The notes under the pieces are model-generated. The model was not told the DNA's origin and did no database searches. It was given only the letters and a program-made list of their open reading frames with translations. From an uncultured Rhodospirillaceae bacterium (GTDB lineage: Bacteria; Pseudomonadota; Alphaproteobacteria; RF32; CAG-239), in the NCBI GenBank assembly GCA_900313355.1, contig OMQZ01000106.1:1-5063 (forward strand): DNA of 5,063 nt, given 5' to 3'. Position 1 is the first letter of the stretch. Every line of letters begins with the position of its first letter. The position numbers and the translations under genes are program-made. Below are positions 5,053 through 5,063 of the stretch, one piece after another.

Positions 5053-5063
5053 TGGCGGAGAGA
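5053..5063 (-). tRNA. 3' end of a probable tRNA-Ser gene (partial)
   Basis: On the minus strand the last 11 bases read TCTCTCCGCCA. That is a 7-nt acceptor strand TCTCTCC, discriminator G and an encoded CCA. E. coli tRNA-Ser species end in CCGCCA, and one of them ends in CTCTCCGCCA as I recall. The window ends exactly at the edge of the acceptor stem, so the anticodon and T-loop are out of view. A terminator lies 2 nt beyond the CCA, as expected for a tRNA gene. The alternative reading, ATGGCGGAGAGA as a plus-strand start codon, has no ribosome site. Confidence 0.55.

Overview
The window looks like a chromosomal stretch from an AT-rich alphaproteobacterium, probably host- or gut-associated. 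The evidence is the ClpB sequence, which has an alphaproteobacterial-style N-terminus and N-domain, and a clpB promoter matching the alphaproteobacterial heat-shock form (CTTG, 18 nt, CCTAT). The lineage is inferred from remembered family features, not from a search.

Layout, left to right. Bases 3-59 hold the last 18 codons of a plus-strand gene whose tail resembles a penicillin-binding transpeptidase. A 291-nt gap (60-350) follows. It contains a foldable stretch ending in a strong intrinsic terminator (251-283), a candidate small RNA or a long 3' UTR. Two minus-strand genes come next: a six-helix YgjV-like membrane protein (351-908) and an unrecognised basic protein (1042-1509). They are separated by a perfect 16-bp bidirectional terminator, so they are not one operon. 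The second gene is clearly richer in G+C than its surroundings.

Bases 1510-1913 look empty at first but are not. They carry a good sigma-70 promoter for the minus-strand gene (1580-1608), a cluster of AT-rich inverted repeats, two tiny minus-strand ORFs joined by an ATGA stop/start overlap (1700-1845), and a strong plus-strand promoter (1839-1866). The second tiny ORF has an excellent Shine-Dalgarno and encodes a 22-residue single-span membrane peptide. The plus-strand promoter drives an unrecognised protein of about 147 residues (1920-2363), which ends in its own terminator.

The right half is one complete clpB disaggregase gene (2458-4962) with its heat-shock promoter placed directly after the preceding terminator. 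A hairpin begins at the clpB stop codon. A bidirectional terminator then separates clpB from what looks like the 3' end of a tRNA-Ser gene running in from the right on the minus strand (5053-5063).

I see no CRISPR array, insertion sequence or obvious defence locus. The least explained material is the pair of tiny ORFs, the candidate small RNA, and the two unrecognised proteins.
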